A DNA stretch of 33,749 nucleotides from Actinomycetes bacterium (GCA_021822605.1 JAKAQL010000022.1:1-33749); one strand, 5' to 3'. Shown: positions 1 through 8,183, counted from the first letter of the stretch. The notes: generated by a model from the letters alone, not told the origin. Made by a program: numbers and translations.

Positions 1-21
1 TCAGGGCCCCAACGTCAGCGA

Positions 22-333
22 ATGGTTCCGCTCTGTTCGGTTGGTGATGTAGCGGGTCGCCTAGGGATTCTCGCCTGCGTTCAACACGAAATTGGTGAGT
101 TGCTGTTGATCAAGGGCCAGGGCAAGCCAGTCTGTTTGGTTGGACCCTGCCCTCATGCGGCAGGCTCGCTGGCGAATGCGCTGATCGAGGATGGCGTCAT
201 GACCTGCCCAGAACATGGTAGCCAGTTTGCGATAGATACAGGGGAGCGAACGAGAGGGCCAGCAGATGAAGGGCTTCAGCAGCTGCGCGTGGTGGAGGAG
301 GACGGGAAGTACTGGGTCGTCGCAGCGCCCTAA
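22..333 (+). CDS. Rieske [2Fe-2S] ferredoxin-like protein
   Basis: A small soluble one-domain Rieske protein, probably an electron carrier. The cluster ligands are visible as C43-P-H45 in box one (GPCPHAAGSL) and C62-P-E-H65 in box two (TCPEHGSQF), the CxH...CxxH pattern of the family. The length of 103 residues is normal for stand-alone ferredoxin-type Rieske proteins of dioxygenase or nitrite-reductase type. There is no signal peptide or membrane anchor, so it is probably cytoplasmic. The ATG at 22 starts the usual first strand (VPLCSVGDV), but no ribosome binding site is seen and the frame stays open to base 1, so the gene could begin outside the window. It converges on a transposase ruin whose last readable codons touch its stop. 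The electron-transfer partner is not visible here. Confidence 0.85.
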   Translation: MVPLCSVGDVAGRLGILACVQHEIGELLLIKGQGKPVCLVGPCPHAAGSLANALIEDGVMTCPEHGSQFAIDTGERTRGPADEGLQQLRVVEEDGKYWVVAAP

Positions 334-854
334 ATCTCTGCATTGATGTAGACGAACTGGGCGTTGCGGTCAGGTTGCTCTCCTCCTTCAAGGTTCTTGG
401 TGTTGGACTGGGGGTAATAACCGAACTATTGGAAAAGACTCACCACATGTCCCACTGCTCCAAGGTCTGCGGAAAGCTGGCGAGGACTTTTGGTTGTCCA
501 ACCTAGAGGCGAGTTGGGGTCTCCCTTCAAGGGCTCTGGCGGCTGGGGAGTGTGACCGGCTCCACCAGCGACACGAGGTCACCCATGAGCGTCGGGTCCT
601 CACGGTGATCTTCGTACGCCTAGCTCCGGTACGGTGGATCCTCCCTGAACCCAGGTCCTCTGGATGATTCGGCTGGAGTTCCTTGCACCCAACGTGAATG
701 GTACGACGAGTAACCCCTGTCGAACGCGATACTGATGCAATCCACCCACGACCCACCACCTTGGCATAGCCGACAGCGACGATCCGGCGCAGCCTTGCAT
801 CAAGGGCCCAAGCAATAGAGCTGCGAATCGACCTGCAACAGGATCATTCTCCAC
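334..854 (-). pseudogene. Degenerate ISAzo13-type transposase, N-terminal half
   Basis: No open frame covers this stretch, but the minus strand read through several frame changes gives a transposase of the ISAzo13 type. In order it reads AGRFAALLLGP, LDARLRRIVAV, GRGWIASVSRSTGVTRRTI (the helix-turn-helix), EDPTLMGDLVSLVEPVT, GDPNSPLGWTTKSPRQLSA, a stop, then SNTKNLEGGEQPDRNAQF and VYINAEI. These blocks occur in the family's order and spacing (typically G-GI--V-RATG-SR-TI, VEP-TRGDP-SPL-WT-KS, R-TLEG-QHPDR-AQF-YIN). At least three frameshifts and in-frame stops separate them. The C-terminal DDE catalytic half is absent, the remnant ending at the stop of the Rieske gene. No terminal inverted repeats were found. 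The assignment rests on remembered family motifs, not on an alignment. Confidence 0.75.
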
Positions 855-958
855 GGTGAGACGTACACCGGGGATGAAAGTCCCCTACAGAGTTATAGTT
901 GTACAGATCTCCAGCGTCGAGCCATGGGCGCTCTAGATACCGGTAGCAGGCGTTTGGT

Positions 959-1333
959 CTAGCGCAGTGGCGCTACCTTTGCTGTGGACGGTGGCTCCTC
1001 GTCGACGGTGATGAGTCGCTGTTTCCGGTCTATTTCGTCATGCATGACTTCCCGGAGTGTCGTGATCGCGGTGAGGATCTGTGGATGGGAGAGAGAGTAG
1101 GTTACAGAGGTCCCGTCGCGGGTCGAGTTGACAAGGCCACGGTCCCTGAGAACAGTGAGATGTTGCGAGACGTTGGTCTGTGGTGACCCTATCTCCTCCA
1201 CAAGGTTCGAGACTGTACGCGGTCGCTCTCCGAGAAGGGTCAGGATCAACAGGCGCTTGGGGTCATTCAGCGCTTTGCACATGATCGATACCAGGAGCTC
1301 GTACTCGTCCTTTAGTTCCTCCATGTTGGTCAT
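959..1333 (-). CDS. ArsR/SmtB-family transcriptional regulator
   Basis: A 124-residue winged-helix repressor of the ArsR family. The family core is clear: CKALNDPKRLLILTLLGE (about residues 19-36), then a helix-turn-helix ending in the recognition helix around QTNVSQHLTVLRDRGLV (52-68) and a beta wing TRDGTSVTYSL (71-81). It has only one cysteine (C19) and no ELCVC-type metal site, so a classical arsenic or zinc sensor is unlikely. The two-cysteine persulfide switch of SqrR/BigR/SoxR-type members is also not seen. It is the last of three co-oriented genes (SQR-like, lipoate ligase, this), 185 bases after the ligase. Control of this sulfur-related group is therefore a reasonable but unproven guess. 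A start at the second Met, three codons later, is also possible. Confidence 0.88.
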   Translation of the reverse strand: MTNMEELKDEYELLVSIMCKALNDPKRLLILTLLGERPRTVSNLVEEIGSPQTNVSQHLTVLRDRGLVNSTRDGTSVTYSLSHPQILTAITTLREVMHDEIDRKQRLITVDEEPPSTAKVAPLR

Positions 1334-1518
1334 TGAACCTAGACTAGTTGCGTTGTGGCATGCACGACGCCCAGTGAGGTGGCCAAAGTCAGATAGTCAT
1401 TTATGGTAGCAAGCGAGCATATCAGATCGATTGGTCGCACCATCAAAGGGTCATTGTCTGATCCTTCGCTGCCAGGAAAATTTCGTTCCTGCTGCCACGG
1501 CGCAGGTGATGGATGTCA

Positions 1519-2604
1519 CTACATCACATCGGCTGCAATTCTTAAAAGTGGTTGCATCAGGTCTTCTGATGAGACGCCAGGTGCATCCTCAACGATTTCG
1601 CGGTAGAGGTGGTTCCATCTATCGCCAATGAGTAGGTCAAGTTGGTCTCCGACGATCGCTGTTGCTAGCTTAAGGGGAGCATCAAGGGGATACACCGTGA
1701 AGTCGCCCTCAAGTGATGCATCGAGAATCCTTCGTCCATCGAGGAAGAGCACCCATCTGATGAGGCCCCCAGCGGCCTTGTAGACAGCATGGTGCATCAC
1801 GGTACCAGTTTTGATGGTGAGTCCAGCAACCCGTCGACCTCCGCCACCGTTGGTCCAACTCTCTTGCGCCATCGTATGTTCTGTGGAGATCAGCTGAGTT
1901 TTCTCGTCTGCCGTTAGCGACGCGACTGGCGTGATCGGGCGTTCGAGAAGATCAGACATCTTTGTCAGGTAAATTTCAAGTACTCGTTCTGGTTCAGGAG
2001 AGAGTGCGAGCTCACTGGTGATGCAGGTGATGTACTCCTGCAGGTTGTGGTAGAGCTTATCGCGCATCTTTTCGGTATCTACGCGTAGCACAGAGGCCAT
2101 GGTGTTGAGATCGATGTCGAACATAAAGCTCGAGACCAGTACTTCAGCGCGGCCAATGCGAGCAGCCCCACAGCCGCCAATTTTGCGGCCGCTGACTTGG
2201 ATATCGTTGATGGGGCGCATCTCTGCCGGGATGCCGAGTTCTCTGTAGGTTTCAACAATGGGTCCAATGAAGAGTTGGTAGCGCGCCTCGATAGAGTGTG
2301 GGAGCGAGTTCGGTGAGAAGATCCACTGGACAAAAACCTGGTTTGCATCTAGGTAGACAGCTCCACCTCCGACCTGGCGACGAATTACTCCGAGTCCGAG
2401 GTCGGCAACCCTTCCGAGGTCGAGTTCGTTTTGTGCATCCTGGTGGTAACCGATAGAGATGTAAGGGTCAGATGGTTGGACGAGACAGATCGTGTCTGGA
2501 GTATCATCCGTAAAGGCCTCTGCGATCGCATGGTAGATAGCCTGTGAGTGAAGTGGGGAGACCGCAAACGCCCGAATAACGCGGATCGGAGTGCTGCTAG
2601 CCAT
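1519..2604 (-). CDS. Lipoate-protein ligase, LplA/LplB-fused type
   Basis: Lipoate/biotin ligase superfamily enzyme that would activate lipoate (or octanoate) as the adenylate and attach it to a lysine of a lipoyl-domain protein. Visible hallmarks are the nucleotide/lipoate-binding motif RRQVGGGAVYLD (residues 75-86) and the catalytic-lysine segment SGRKIGGCGAARI (K141). The C-terminal third (about 265-320, with KTGTVMHHAVYKAAGG and LEGDF) resembles the LplB accessory domain, so this is a long fused form. The frame is open up to 2658, but ATG at 2604 places MASSTPIRVIRAF at the expected N-terminus; the GTG at 2658 has its purine-rich stretch touching the start. It lies between an SQR-like gene and an ArsR gene. 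That context recalls the sLpl(AB) ligases that serve lipoate-binding LbpA proteins of sulfur oxidisers. No lipoyl-domain substrate is encoded in the window. Confidence 0.87.
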   Translation of the reverse strand: MASSTPIRVIRAFAVSPLHSQAIYHAIAEAFTDDTPDTICLVQPSDPYISIGYHQDAQNELDLGRVADLGLGVIRRQVGGGAVYLDANQVFVQWIFSPNSLPHSIEARYQLFIGPIVETYRELGIPAEMRPINDIQVSGRKIGGCGAARIGRAEVLVSSFMFDIDLNTMASVLRVDTEKMRDKLYHNLQEYITCITSELALSPEPERVLEIYLTKMSDLLERPITPVASLTADEKTQLISTEHTMAQESWTNGGGGRRVAGLTIKTGTVMHHAVYKAAGGLIRWVLFLDGRRILDASLEGDFTVYPLDAPLKLATAIVGDQLDLLIGDRWNHLYREIVEDAPGVSSEDLMQPLLRIAADVM

Positions 2605-2820
2605 CGTTAGGAGTCTAGTAACAAAACCGTTATAGAATTTGCAAAGTTGGTAACGCACTCCTCAGCTACTCGGTCTTGTGCTGCGTGCCTTCTGTTCGCT
2701 GCAACAACTCAAGGCACGGTTACAGTACCGATGAAGAGGGCGAGTCCACTCTGCCGGGACTGCTGGCATGGAAGAGAGTCCCGGAGTTATTCAAACGATA
2801 GCGTTTGGTCAGTTCTGGCC

Positions 2821-4116
2821 CTATTGCGAGGGAACTGGTTCCGACAGATTAGGCAGATGATCCATCAGCATGTGGGTGCTAGGCACACCAAAGCTTGGTG
2901 GACGCCCTCCAGTACGGAAATACATCTCCTTAAAGGCGAGTTTCATCCCGTACGACGCATAACCAAGGTTAAAGATGCTGGTCTTCCCTCCGAACCATAC
3001 GTTGGAGTAGATGTAGAATCCCTTGTGATCGCCGGTATCGCCGAAGCAAAGGACCTCCGGGTGGTACTCCTTGCCTGGTTTTGGAGCCTTTGGCGCGCCT
3101 ACAGCGATAGCAATCTGTCGCGCCACGATTTCAGCTTGCTGGTGACCAATACTTCCGAGTTTTGGTACCGTGATGGCAGCAGCATCGCCTATCGCAAAGA
3201 TCTCTGGGTGGAGCGGGTTTCGCATCCATTTGTCCGTGTGGACAAAACCTAGCTCATCGGTGATGGGAAGTTCACGGAGGAACGCGTGAGGTATCCAGTC
3301 GGGGATGATAATTTTGATTTCGGCCTCCACACTGGTCCCGTTCGCAAACTCGATGCCATCGGCTGTTATCTCTTGAATGTCTTTGGTCTGGTTCAGGTAA
3401 CCCATGCCCATTTCGCTGGCCATCTTGAGGAAGGGACGAACGATTGGAGCGCCAGCGTCGTCGGCGATCATCTCACCCGGAGTGAACAAGGTAATTTTGT
3501 GCCCATCTCCAAGTTTCTTTTCGGTCAGCCAGTTTGCCATGGTGAGAGCGAGCTCCAGTGGTGGGCCTTCGCAGGCTGCTTCCGCCGTGGGTAGCCAGTC
3601 TGGCCTGTTTTCGTGGCCCTGATGGAAACGGGCTGAGCCAATTGCAATTGGTCCACCCTTGTAGTTGTTGAGCTTACGACGCAGTTTATTGCCGTAATAG
3701 GTACTCGATACAGTATCTCCAAACTCACCGAATCCGGCGATTTGGTCGTAGGCTAAGCGATTCCCGAGTGCTATCACGAGGTAATCGTAGTGGACGGTTT
3801 CGGTTGCTGACCCAGGACGATCGTTTGGTACGATTTGGACGAGTTTGGCGTCGGGATCGATGGCGGTTACTTCGGCATTTAAGAAGACGTTGTCATCCTT
3901 GGAGTGGATTTTAGGTGTGTCCATCAACATGCTGTCGAGCGGATCCCGATCTGCAAATACCTCCATTTGGATGTTGGGTACAAAAGTCAAGTACGGATTC
4001 CGGTCGATGACGACGAGATCGATGGATTCGCCAGCATGGTGACGCAGAAAGCGGGCGGCCGTCAAGCCTGCAAAACTGCTACCGAGAATTACAACGGTTG
4101 GTTTGGCACTATTCAT
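2821..4116 (-). CDS. Sulfide:quinone oxidoreductase-like FAD protein
   Basis: A 431-residue flavoprotein of the SQR/flavocytochrome c sulfide dehydrogenase/NDH-2 superfamily. In this family electrons pass from sulfide through a cysteine pair and FAD to quinone at the membrane. The N-terminal Rossmann motif is ILGSSFAGLTAARFLR (10-25), and the second FAD-binding segment is FAIGDAAAITVPKLGSIGHQ (307-326). Two cysteines match the redox pair of SQRs: C182 in AACEGPPLELA and C357 in EVLCFGDTGDHKG. The third cysteine found in many SQRs (near residue 128) is missing. ATG at 4116 is chosen over the longer open frame (to 4269) because GGGAGG lies eight bases upstream and the FAD motif then sits at residue 10. 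It leads the SQR, lipoate ligase, arsR series. Sulfide as substrate is inferred. Confidence 0.85.
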   Translation of the reverse strand: MNSAKPTVVILGSSFAGLTAARFLRHHAGESIDLVVIDRNPYLTFVPNIQMEVFADRDPLDSMLMDTPKIHSKDDNVFLNAEVTAIDPDAKLVQIVPNDRPGSATETVHYDYLVIALGNRLAYDQIAGFGEFGDTVSSTYYGNKLRRKLNNYKGGPIAIGSARFHQGHENRPDWLPTAEAACEGPPLELALTMANWLTEKKLGDGHKITLFTPGEMIADDAGAPIVRPFLKMASEMGMGYLNQTKDIQEITADGIEFANGTSVEAEIKIIIPDWIPHAFLRELPITDELGFVHTDKWMRNPLHPEIFAIGDAAAITVPKLGSIGHQQAEIVARQIAIAVGAPKAPKPGKEYHPEVLCFGDTGDHKGFYIYSNVWFGGKTSIFNLGYASYGMKLAFKEMYFRTGGRPPSFGVPSTHMLMDHLPNLSEPVPSQ

Positions 4117-4641
4117 CTTCGGGGCCTCCCTCGTTATAGTCCTGCCGCACACCGACGGACCTATAGGGCAATAGCACTGCTCCCCATACAGCATAGTTGG
4201 ATTCACGAGTCGTCGAGTGGCTGCCTGGTCGTGATTGGCGAGATTGACGAGCCCTCGGGATAGGACCATTCACTAGCCCTGGGTGGCCAGTGCAGACGTC
4301 GATGGGCCATTGGTTGCGTGTGAGCCAGTCACTGGCCACCGGTGGTTGCCTCTCGGCACGCCTTCACCGGTAGGGGTGAGGTGGTTGGATCTGGGGGATT
4401 CGAGCGATGTTGCTGGCAGATTCTTGCCCTTAGGAGAGAGGGTGTCAAGATGGGCTGTGAAACGCGTTCTGTGGGGACGTTGGGCGATAGAGCCCCTCCG
4501 CCACACGCTCTAGGGCTCGGTGCTACAGCATGGTGTTGAGGTCTCGAATTTTTGCTGGTGCACTCGACGTTGGAGTCACGTGTGGTCGGGGGCGAGTTCG
4601 TGCGAGGTTTGCAGTGGCAACGGGCGTCTGAGCCCTGTTGG
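4117..4641. other. Intergenic region with a long inverted repeat
   Basis: No gene is recognised here. The segment lies between the stop of the MFS gene and the start of the SQR-like gene, both on the minus strand, so it should hold the promoter of the SQR-ligase-arsR group; no convincing -35/-10 pair was found. An 11-base perfect inverted repeat is present at 4282-4292 (ggtggccagtg) and 4330-4340, separated by 37 bases. It is not followed by a T run. Short overlapping open frames on both strands have no recognisable domains. Confidence 0.5.
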
Positions 4642-5895
4642 CTAAGGTTCGATCCGCGCAACTGTGTCGTGAAACGGTTGCGCGTCATCAACCGGTCGTT
4701 GCGCGAGCGCGACGAGACCAGCGATGATCAGCAGGCCAGCTGAGATGCCGAGCCCCATGGTCAGACCCGACGGCCCCTCGGAGATCGCCCCGGTGAGTAC
4801 TGGCCCGATGATCTGACCCACGGCGAACACTACAGTGAGTGTCGCGATTGCCGGAGTCCAATGGTGTTCGGGAAGCGATCGTCTAGCCACTGATGTGACC
4901 GCCGTCACGACGGCGAGGAAGGAACCCCCGAAGAGGAGGGCAGATGCCATCGCGATGGGGAGGGAATGAGAGATGAGTGGAAGGATCGCGCCAACGGCGA
5001 GCGTCGCGAGGATCACGGCGAGACCACGTGCTCGGGCTAATGCGGAGATTGGCCGTACCCAGAAGAACGCCCCGATGATTGAAGTGGCACCGAGGAGACC
5101 CCAGAAGAGGGTGATCTCGGTCGCTCCTGCCCCGCCGTTGTGGAGAAAGGCGACAATGAAGGTCATATAGGCGATATAGCCGACACCAAATAGTCCATAA
5201 GAGCTGAGCATCGGCACAAACCGGCGCGCTGGCCAGTGGCGATCGTGGTGTGGTTGGGGTGGTGGTTCTGACGCCTGTCTGGTCGCCAACCAGGTGAGAA
5301 CTGAAGCGACGATTCCAATGAGTCCGAGGAGTATCCAACCCCAACGCCAACCAGTTGCTGCTGGAAGATGGGCTAACAGAACGGGGATGGAGAGGCCCGA
5401 GATGACGATGCCAGCACCACCGCCCGCGAAGTAGATGCCAAGGAGGAGCGCTGGCTTGTGTGCGATTTGACCAGCGGCAAGCCGTGCGACGAGTCCTGCA
5501 CCAGTGATGAAGGCGATGGCTCCGGTGACTCCTGCGAGTGCCCGCAACAAGAGCAAGATCGTGGTGTCTGCACTCGTCGCGGTGAGAAGGAGTGAGAGAA
5601 CCGTGATGTTGAGTGCTATCAAAAAGGATCGGCGAGTTCCGAAACGGCGAGCGAGTGGTGCAGAGGAGAGTGCACCCACTAGATATCCGATGGCGTTGGC
5701 ACTGTTCATAGCTCCAGCTGTGCTGAGTGACCACGAGAGTTCTGTTTGCATCGACGGGAGCAGCAGCGCATAGGCAAAGCGAGCAAGGCCGAGTACCACC
5801 GCCGGACCAAGGGCTAGACCTAGCACGGTAGCGGTCGTCCGGTCTCTGACGCCCCCATCTCCTGATTGGGTCTGATCGGTGGATGAGCTACTCAT
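4642..5895 (-). CDS. MFS transporter, YbfB/YjiJ type
   Basis: A 417-residue integral membrane protein with about twelve hydrophobic segments. The start of the transport domain (GLARFAYALLLPSMQTELSWS, then GAMNSANAIGYLVGAL, residues about 35-75) is typical of the YbfB/YjiJ group of the major facilitator superfamily. A loop motif ARRFGTRRSF follows the second segment, and a hydrophilic central loop (QASEPPPQPHHDRHW) divides the two halves. Its ATG overlaps the stop of the TetR gene in an ATGA arrangement, so the two are translationally coupled and almost certainly co-transcribed from the operator-bearing promoter above 6477. A drug or metabolite exporter under the control of its own repressor is the usual meaning of this arrangement. 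The substrate cannot be read from sequence. Confidence 0.9.
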   Translation of the reverse strand: MSSSSTDQTQSGDGGVRDRTTATVLGLALGPAVVLGLARFAYALLLPSMQTELSWSLSTAGAMNSANAIGYLVGALSSAPLARRFGTRRSFLIALNITVLSLLLTATSADTTILLLLRALAGVTGAIAFITGAGLVARLAAGQIAHKPALLLGIYFAGGGAGIVISGLSIPVLLAHLPAATGWRWGWILLGLIGIVASVLTWLATRQASEPPPQPHHDRHWPARRFVPMLSSYGLFGVGYIAYMTFIVAFLHNGGAGATEITLFWGLLGATSIIGAFFWVRPISALARARGLAVILATLAVGAILPLISHSLPIAMASALLFGGSFLAVVTAVTSVARRSLPEHHWTPAIATLTVVFAVGQIIGPVLTGAISEGPSGLTMGLGISAGLLIIAGLVALAQRPVDDAQPFHDTVARIEP

Positions 5896-6476
5896 GCGGG
5901 GTCCTCCATGATCGTGTTGTGCTGGATGAGAACCGTTGCCGCCTTTCGAGCATCCTGAGCAGCACAGAGATCACCCTCGACGAGCATTCGTGCATTCGCA
6001 CCGTCGATGAGCAGCATCAGTTGCGGTCCAAGGCTGTTCGGTTGGTCAAGGCCCGCATCGGCCGCTAGCTGCGTGAGATACTCACGTAGCCAGCGCTTGT
6101 GATTGCGTATCACCTCCCTCGCAGGATGAGTAGTGAGAACTACTTCGGCGGCGGCGTTGACAAAGGCACAGCCGCGCCATCCTCCAGTCTCATGCCAGTT
6201 TGCCAGCCAGTCAAAGACAGACAAGACCTGCTCGACAGGCTCTTCAGCCCTTGAGTGAACCCACCGATCCAGCGAGGCGACTCGTTGCTGGTGTTGGTGT
6301 TCGAGTGCAGCAACGAGAAGAGAATCCTTGGAAGCGAAGTGCACGTATAACGTCGGCCGCGAGATTCCGGAGCGCTGGAGTATTTGTTCAATGTTGGTTG
6401 TCTCAAAACCATTGGTATAGAACAACTCTGATGCCGCTTCGATGAGGCGATTTTTGGTGTCCTGGGGAGGGGTCAT
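5892..6476 (-). CDS. TetR/AcrR-family regulator of the adjacent MFS gene
   Basis: A 194-residue one-component repressor. The N-terminal DNA-binding domain is complete: TKNRLIEAASELFYTNGFE, then the helix-turn-helix IEQILQRSGISRPTLYVHF and SKDSLLVAALE, residues about 7-60. The C-terminal ligand domain includes GGWRGCAFVNAAAEV, a form common in TetR proteins with a C-terminal TetR_C_33-like fold. It is the first gene of an operon with the MFS transporter, overlapping it by four bases. A palindrome lies 8-22 bases before its start codon, where a repressor would block its own expression. The inducing ligand is unknown. Confidence 0.92.
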   Translation of the reverse strand: MTPPQDTKNRLIEAASELFYTNGFETTNIEQILQRSGISRPTLYVHFASKDSLLVAALEHQHQQRVASLDRWVHSRAEEPVEQVLSVFDWLANWHETGGWRGCAFVNAAAEVVLTTHPAREVIRNHKRWLREYLTQLAADAGLDQPNSLGPQLMLLIDGANARMLVEGDLCAAQDARKAATVLIQHNTIMEDPA

Positions 6477-6484
6477 CTCAACAT

Positions 6485-6498
6485 ACTAACTGGTTAGT
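6485..6498. promoter_or_regulatory. Palindromic operator for the TetR repressor
   Basis: The perfect 6-base arms actaac and gttagt surround a two-base centre (tg). On the minus strand the context reads TGACTAACCAGTTAGTA, a form very like known TetR/AcrR operators. It sits just upstream of the tetR start at 6476, so autoregulation of the tetR-MFS operon is inferred. Confidence 0.7.
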
Positions 6499-7272
6499 CA
6501 ATACATCGTGCGGTTTTTGGGTTTGACGACCCATTGAGACCCGTTCACTTCGACCGTAAGGGGAGTCGCAATACCTGTGGTGTCTCTCGTCGGTGCGCGA
6601 GTGAAGCTTTCGGGGGCGAGGAGTTGTAGTGGTCTCACCATGTCTGGCCGAGCTGCTCGTGCGCAGCACAGCCAGGTGCACCGCGCTCGCGTGTGAGGGT
6701 ATGACTCAATAGCTCAGGGCCATCGCTAAAGTCGAGCCCTGCACACGTATCGAAGATTTGGCAGGCAGGAGGTTACTCAGTTCAGATGTTGACCCAGCCA
6801 ATAGACGTTCAGGCCTGACAAGAGCGGCTGATATTTCTCTCCCAAAGCCACATGAGAGCTGCCGAGGTGGCCCGATATGTTTGGCCGACCGAGGCTTGAG
6901 GTACGATAACGAAGTGGCGGTGACTAGGAAGCATCAACGACTGCTCGCCTCATCTCACGGCGCTTGGGTCAGTGCGATGACATCGATGTTTGGATGTCCT
7001 TGATTGGCGTGCTGGTGTTCAAACTTTCGTATTGCACTAGTACCTACTGGCGGATGTGGGTGGCGCGGAGCTTCAGTAACGCGTAAGGGTTATGCGGATA
7101 GTGAACGAGCAGGCTGTCAGTCGGGTAAGACTGTGAAGGAGAGAACTGGGAGCCGGGCGGCGCTCGATGCAAGGTAGGACAGTCTTGTATAGTTTGTTGA
7201 GAGGCACTCAGGGCCAATACCCGTGATGGTAACCTCGGTCGCGGGATATCAGAGTTCCGGTTATGCGACAGC
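6499..7272. other. Long gap without a recognised gene
   Basis: About 770 bases between the tetR operator and the end of the HNH gene. Several short open frames overlap on both strands, but none has a domain, a convincing start signal and length together. A minus-strand stretch ending near 6505 could encode about 47 residues (starting MVRPLQLLAPESF) with plausible codon use, but there is no good ribosome binding site and no family match. The fragment MRAAEVARYVW on the plus strand near 6852 may be leftover coding sequence. I call no gene here. Confidence 0.4.
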
Positions 7273-8183
7273 TTACTTCGTGTTGCGAAATTCCTCGTAT
7301 CGCTCCAGAAGGCGGGCTCTGTCGGGGCGCGACGCCCGTTCTTTGGGAAGTACGATCTGAGTCCCATGCATCTCCTTGAGGCCGTGTTGGAGCATCGGGC
7401 CATCGATCTCGCGTAGCAGTTCTGGTTTGACCTCGACGATGAAGTCAGGACGAATGCCCAAGAGATTGCGGTCATAGGCGGCATGATGGAGCTTGCACAG
7501 TGTCAGCGCATTGGGCACAATCGGCATTCCTTGGGGATGGCTATCGGGAAGAATATGGGCAGCGTCGAGTAGTTCGGCGTGATGAAGGCGACAAATCGCG
7601 CAGGTCGAATGATAGGCATGGAGAACTCGCGCTCGAAACGATGGCTGGTGCAATCGGGACTTGGTCATACTGATTCGGTACTCGCGTTGAAAAGTATCGA
7701 TCGAATCAAGGTCAATCCCATGGAGGTATTGGTCAACCGCGATGGCAAACTCGTGGCGTGATTGGTCCTCAGCTTCGACATAGACGGGATAGACGGGTAG
7801 ATACATACCGGGTGCAATGCCGACGAAGTAGGCTAGGGGTAATTCGGTCTCCATGGCATGGCGTAACGCCCTGTTGTCCGAGTGCCCCCCTCTTCTCCTC
7901 GGTATTTGTAGCGAACCAAGCCATCGGCACCAACGTCATCTACGTAAGGAGGAACCACCGATGGAGGCGTGTACGTGGTTCGAATGGTCAATGCCCCTGG
8001 GTGGTCTCGAAGCTTTCGGATCCCGGTTTGCACAATGAGCCGGATGGGTTGACCTTGGAACTCAAAGGTATTGATCACGTGAGAGGAGAGAAACTCCGCC
8101 TGTGCCCCTGCGAGGCAACGCTCTAAATGATCAAACATTGCCTGACGGAGTACCAAATCATCGTCGGCTTGGGAATTCCTCAC
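7273..8183 (-). pseudogene. HNH endonuclease gene broken by a single frameshift
   Basis: Two adjacent minus-strand frames together make one HNH nuclease of about 300 residues. The 5' frame (8183-7833) carries the family's N-terminal region (FEFQGQPIRLI, GIRKL, TTYTPPSVVPPYVDD, DGLVRYKYRGEE). The 3' frame (open well above 7854) continues with GHSDNRALRHAMETELPLA and YFVGIAPGMYLPVYPVYV. It ends in the nuclease motif: CAICRLHHAELLDAAHIL, then PNALTLCKLHHAAYDRNLLG. The frames join through a -1 shift at a run of six G (C6 at 7885-7890 on the plus strand). All expected HNH histidines and cysteines are present, so the break is recent, a sequencing indel, or (less likely) recoded. Such proteins are usually solitary restriction-like or phage-defence nucleases. 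The likely start is a GTG at 8183 after GGGAAG. No methyltransferase partner is seen. Confidence 0.8.

Noticed and set aside
388-854. Open frames of 84 and 123 codons on the minus strand that look like separate small genes
   Set aside because: Each carries only fragments of one transposase in shifted frames; they are pieces of the ISAzo13-type ruin.
2647-3252. A 201-codon plus-strand open frame opposite the SQR-like gene
   Set aside because: It is antisense to a well-supported flavoprotein and has no domain or start signal of its own.
4655-4684. Inverted repeat cgcgcaac/gttgcgcg near the end of the MFS gene
   Set aside because: It lies inside the coding sequence and has no T run, so it is not convincing as a terminator.
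7885-7890. Programmed -1 frameshifting in the HNH gene as the preferred reading
   Set aside because: The slippery pattern fits, but no stimulatory hairpin was identified and HNH nucleases are not known for recoding; a homopolymer indel is simpler.
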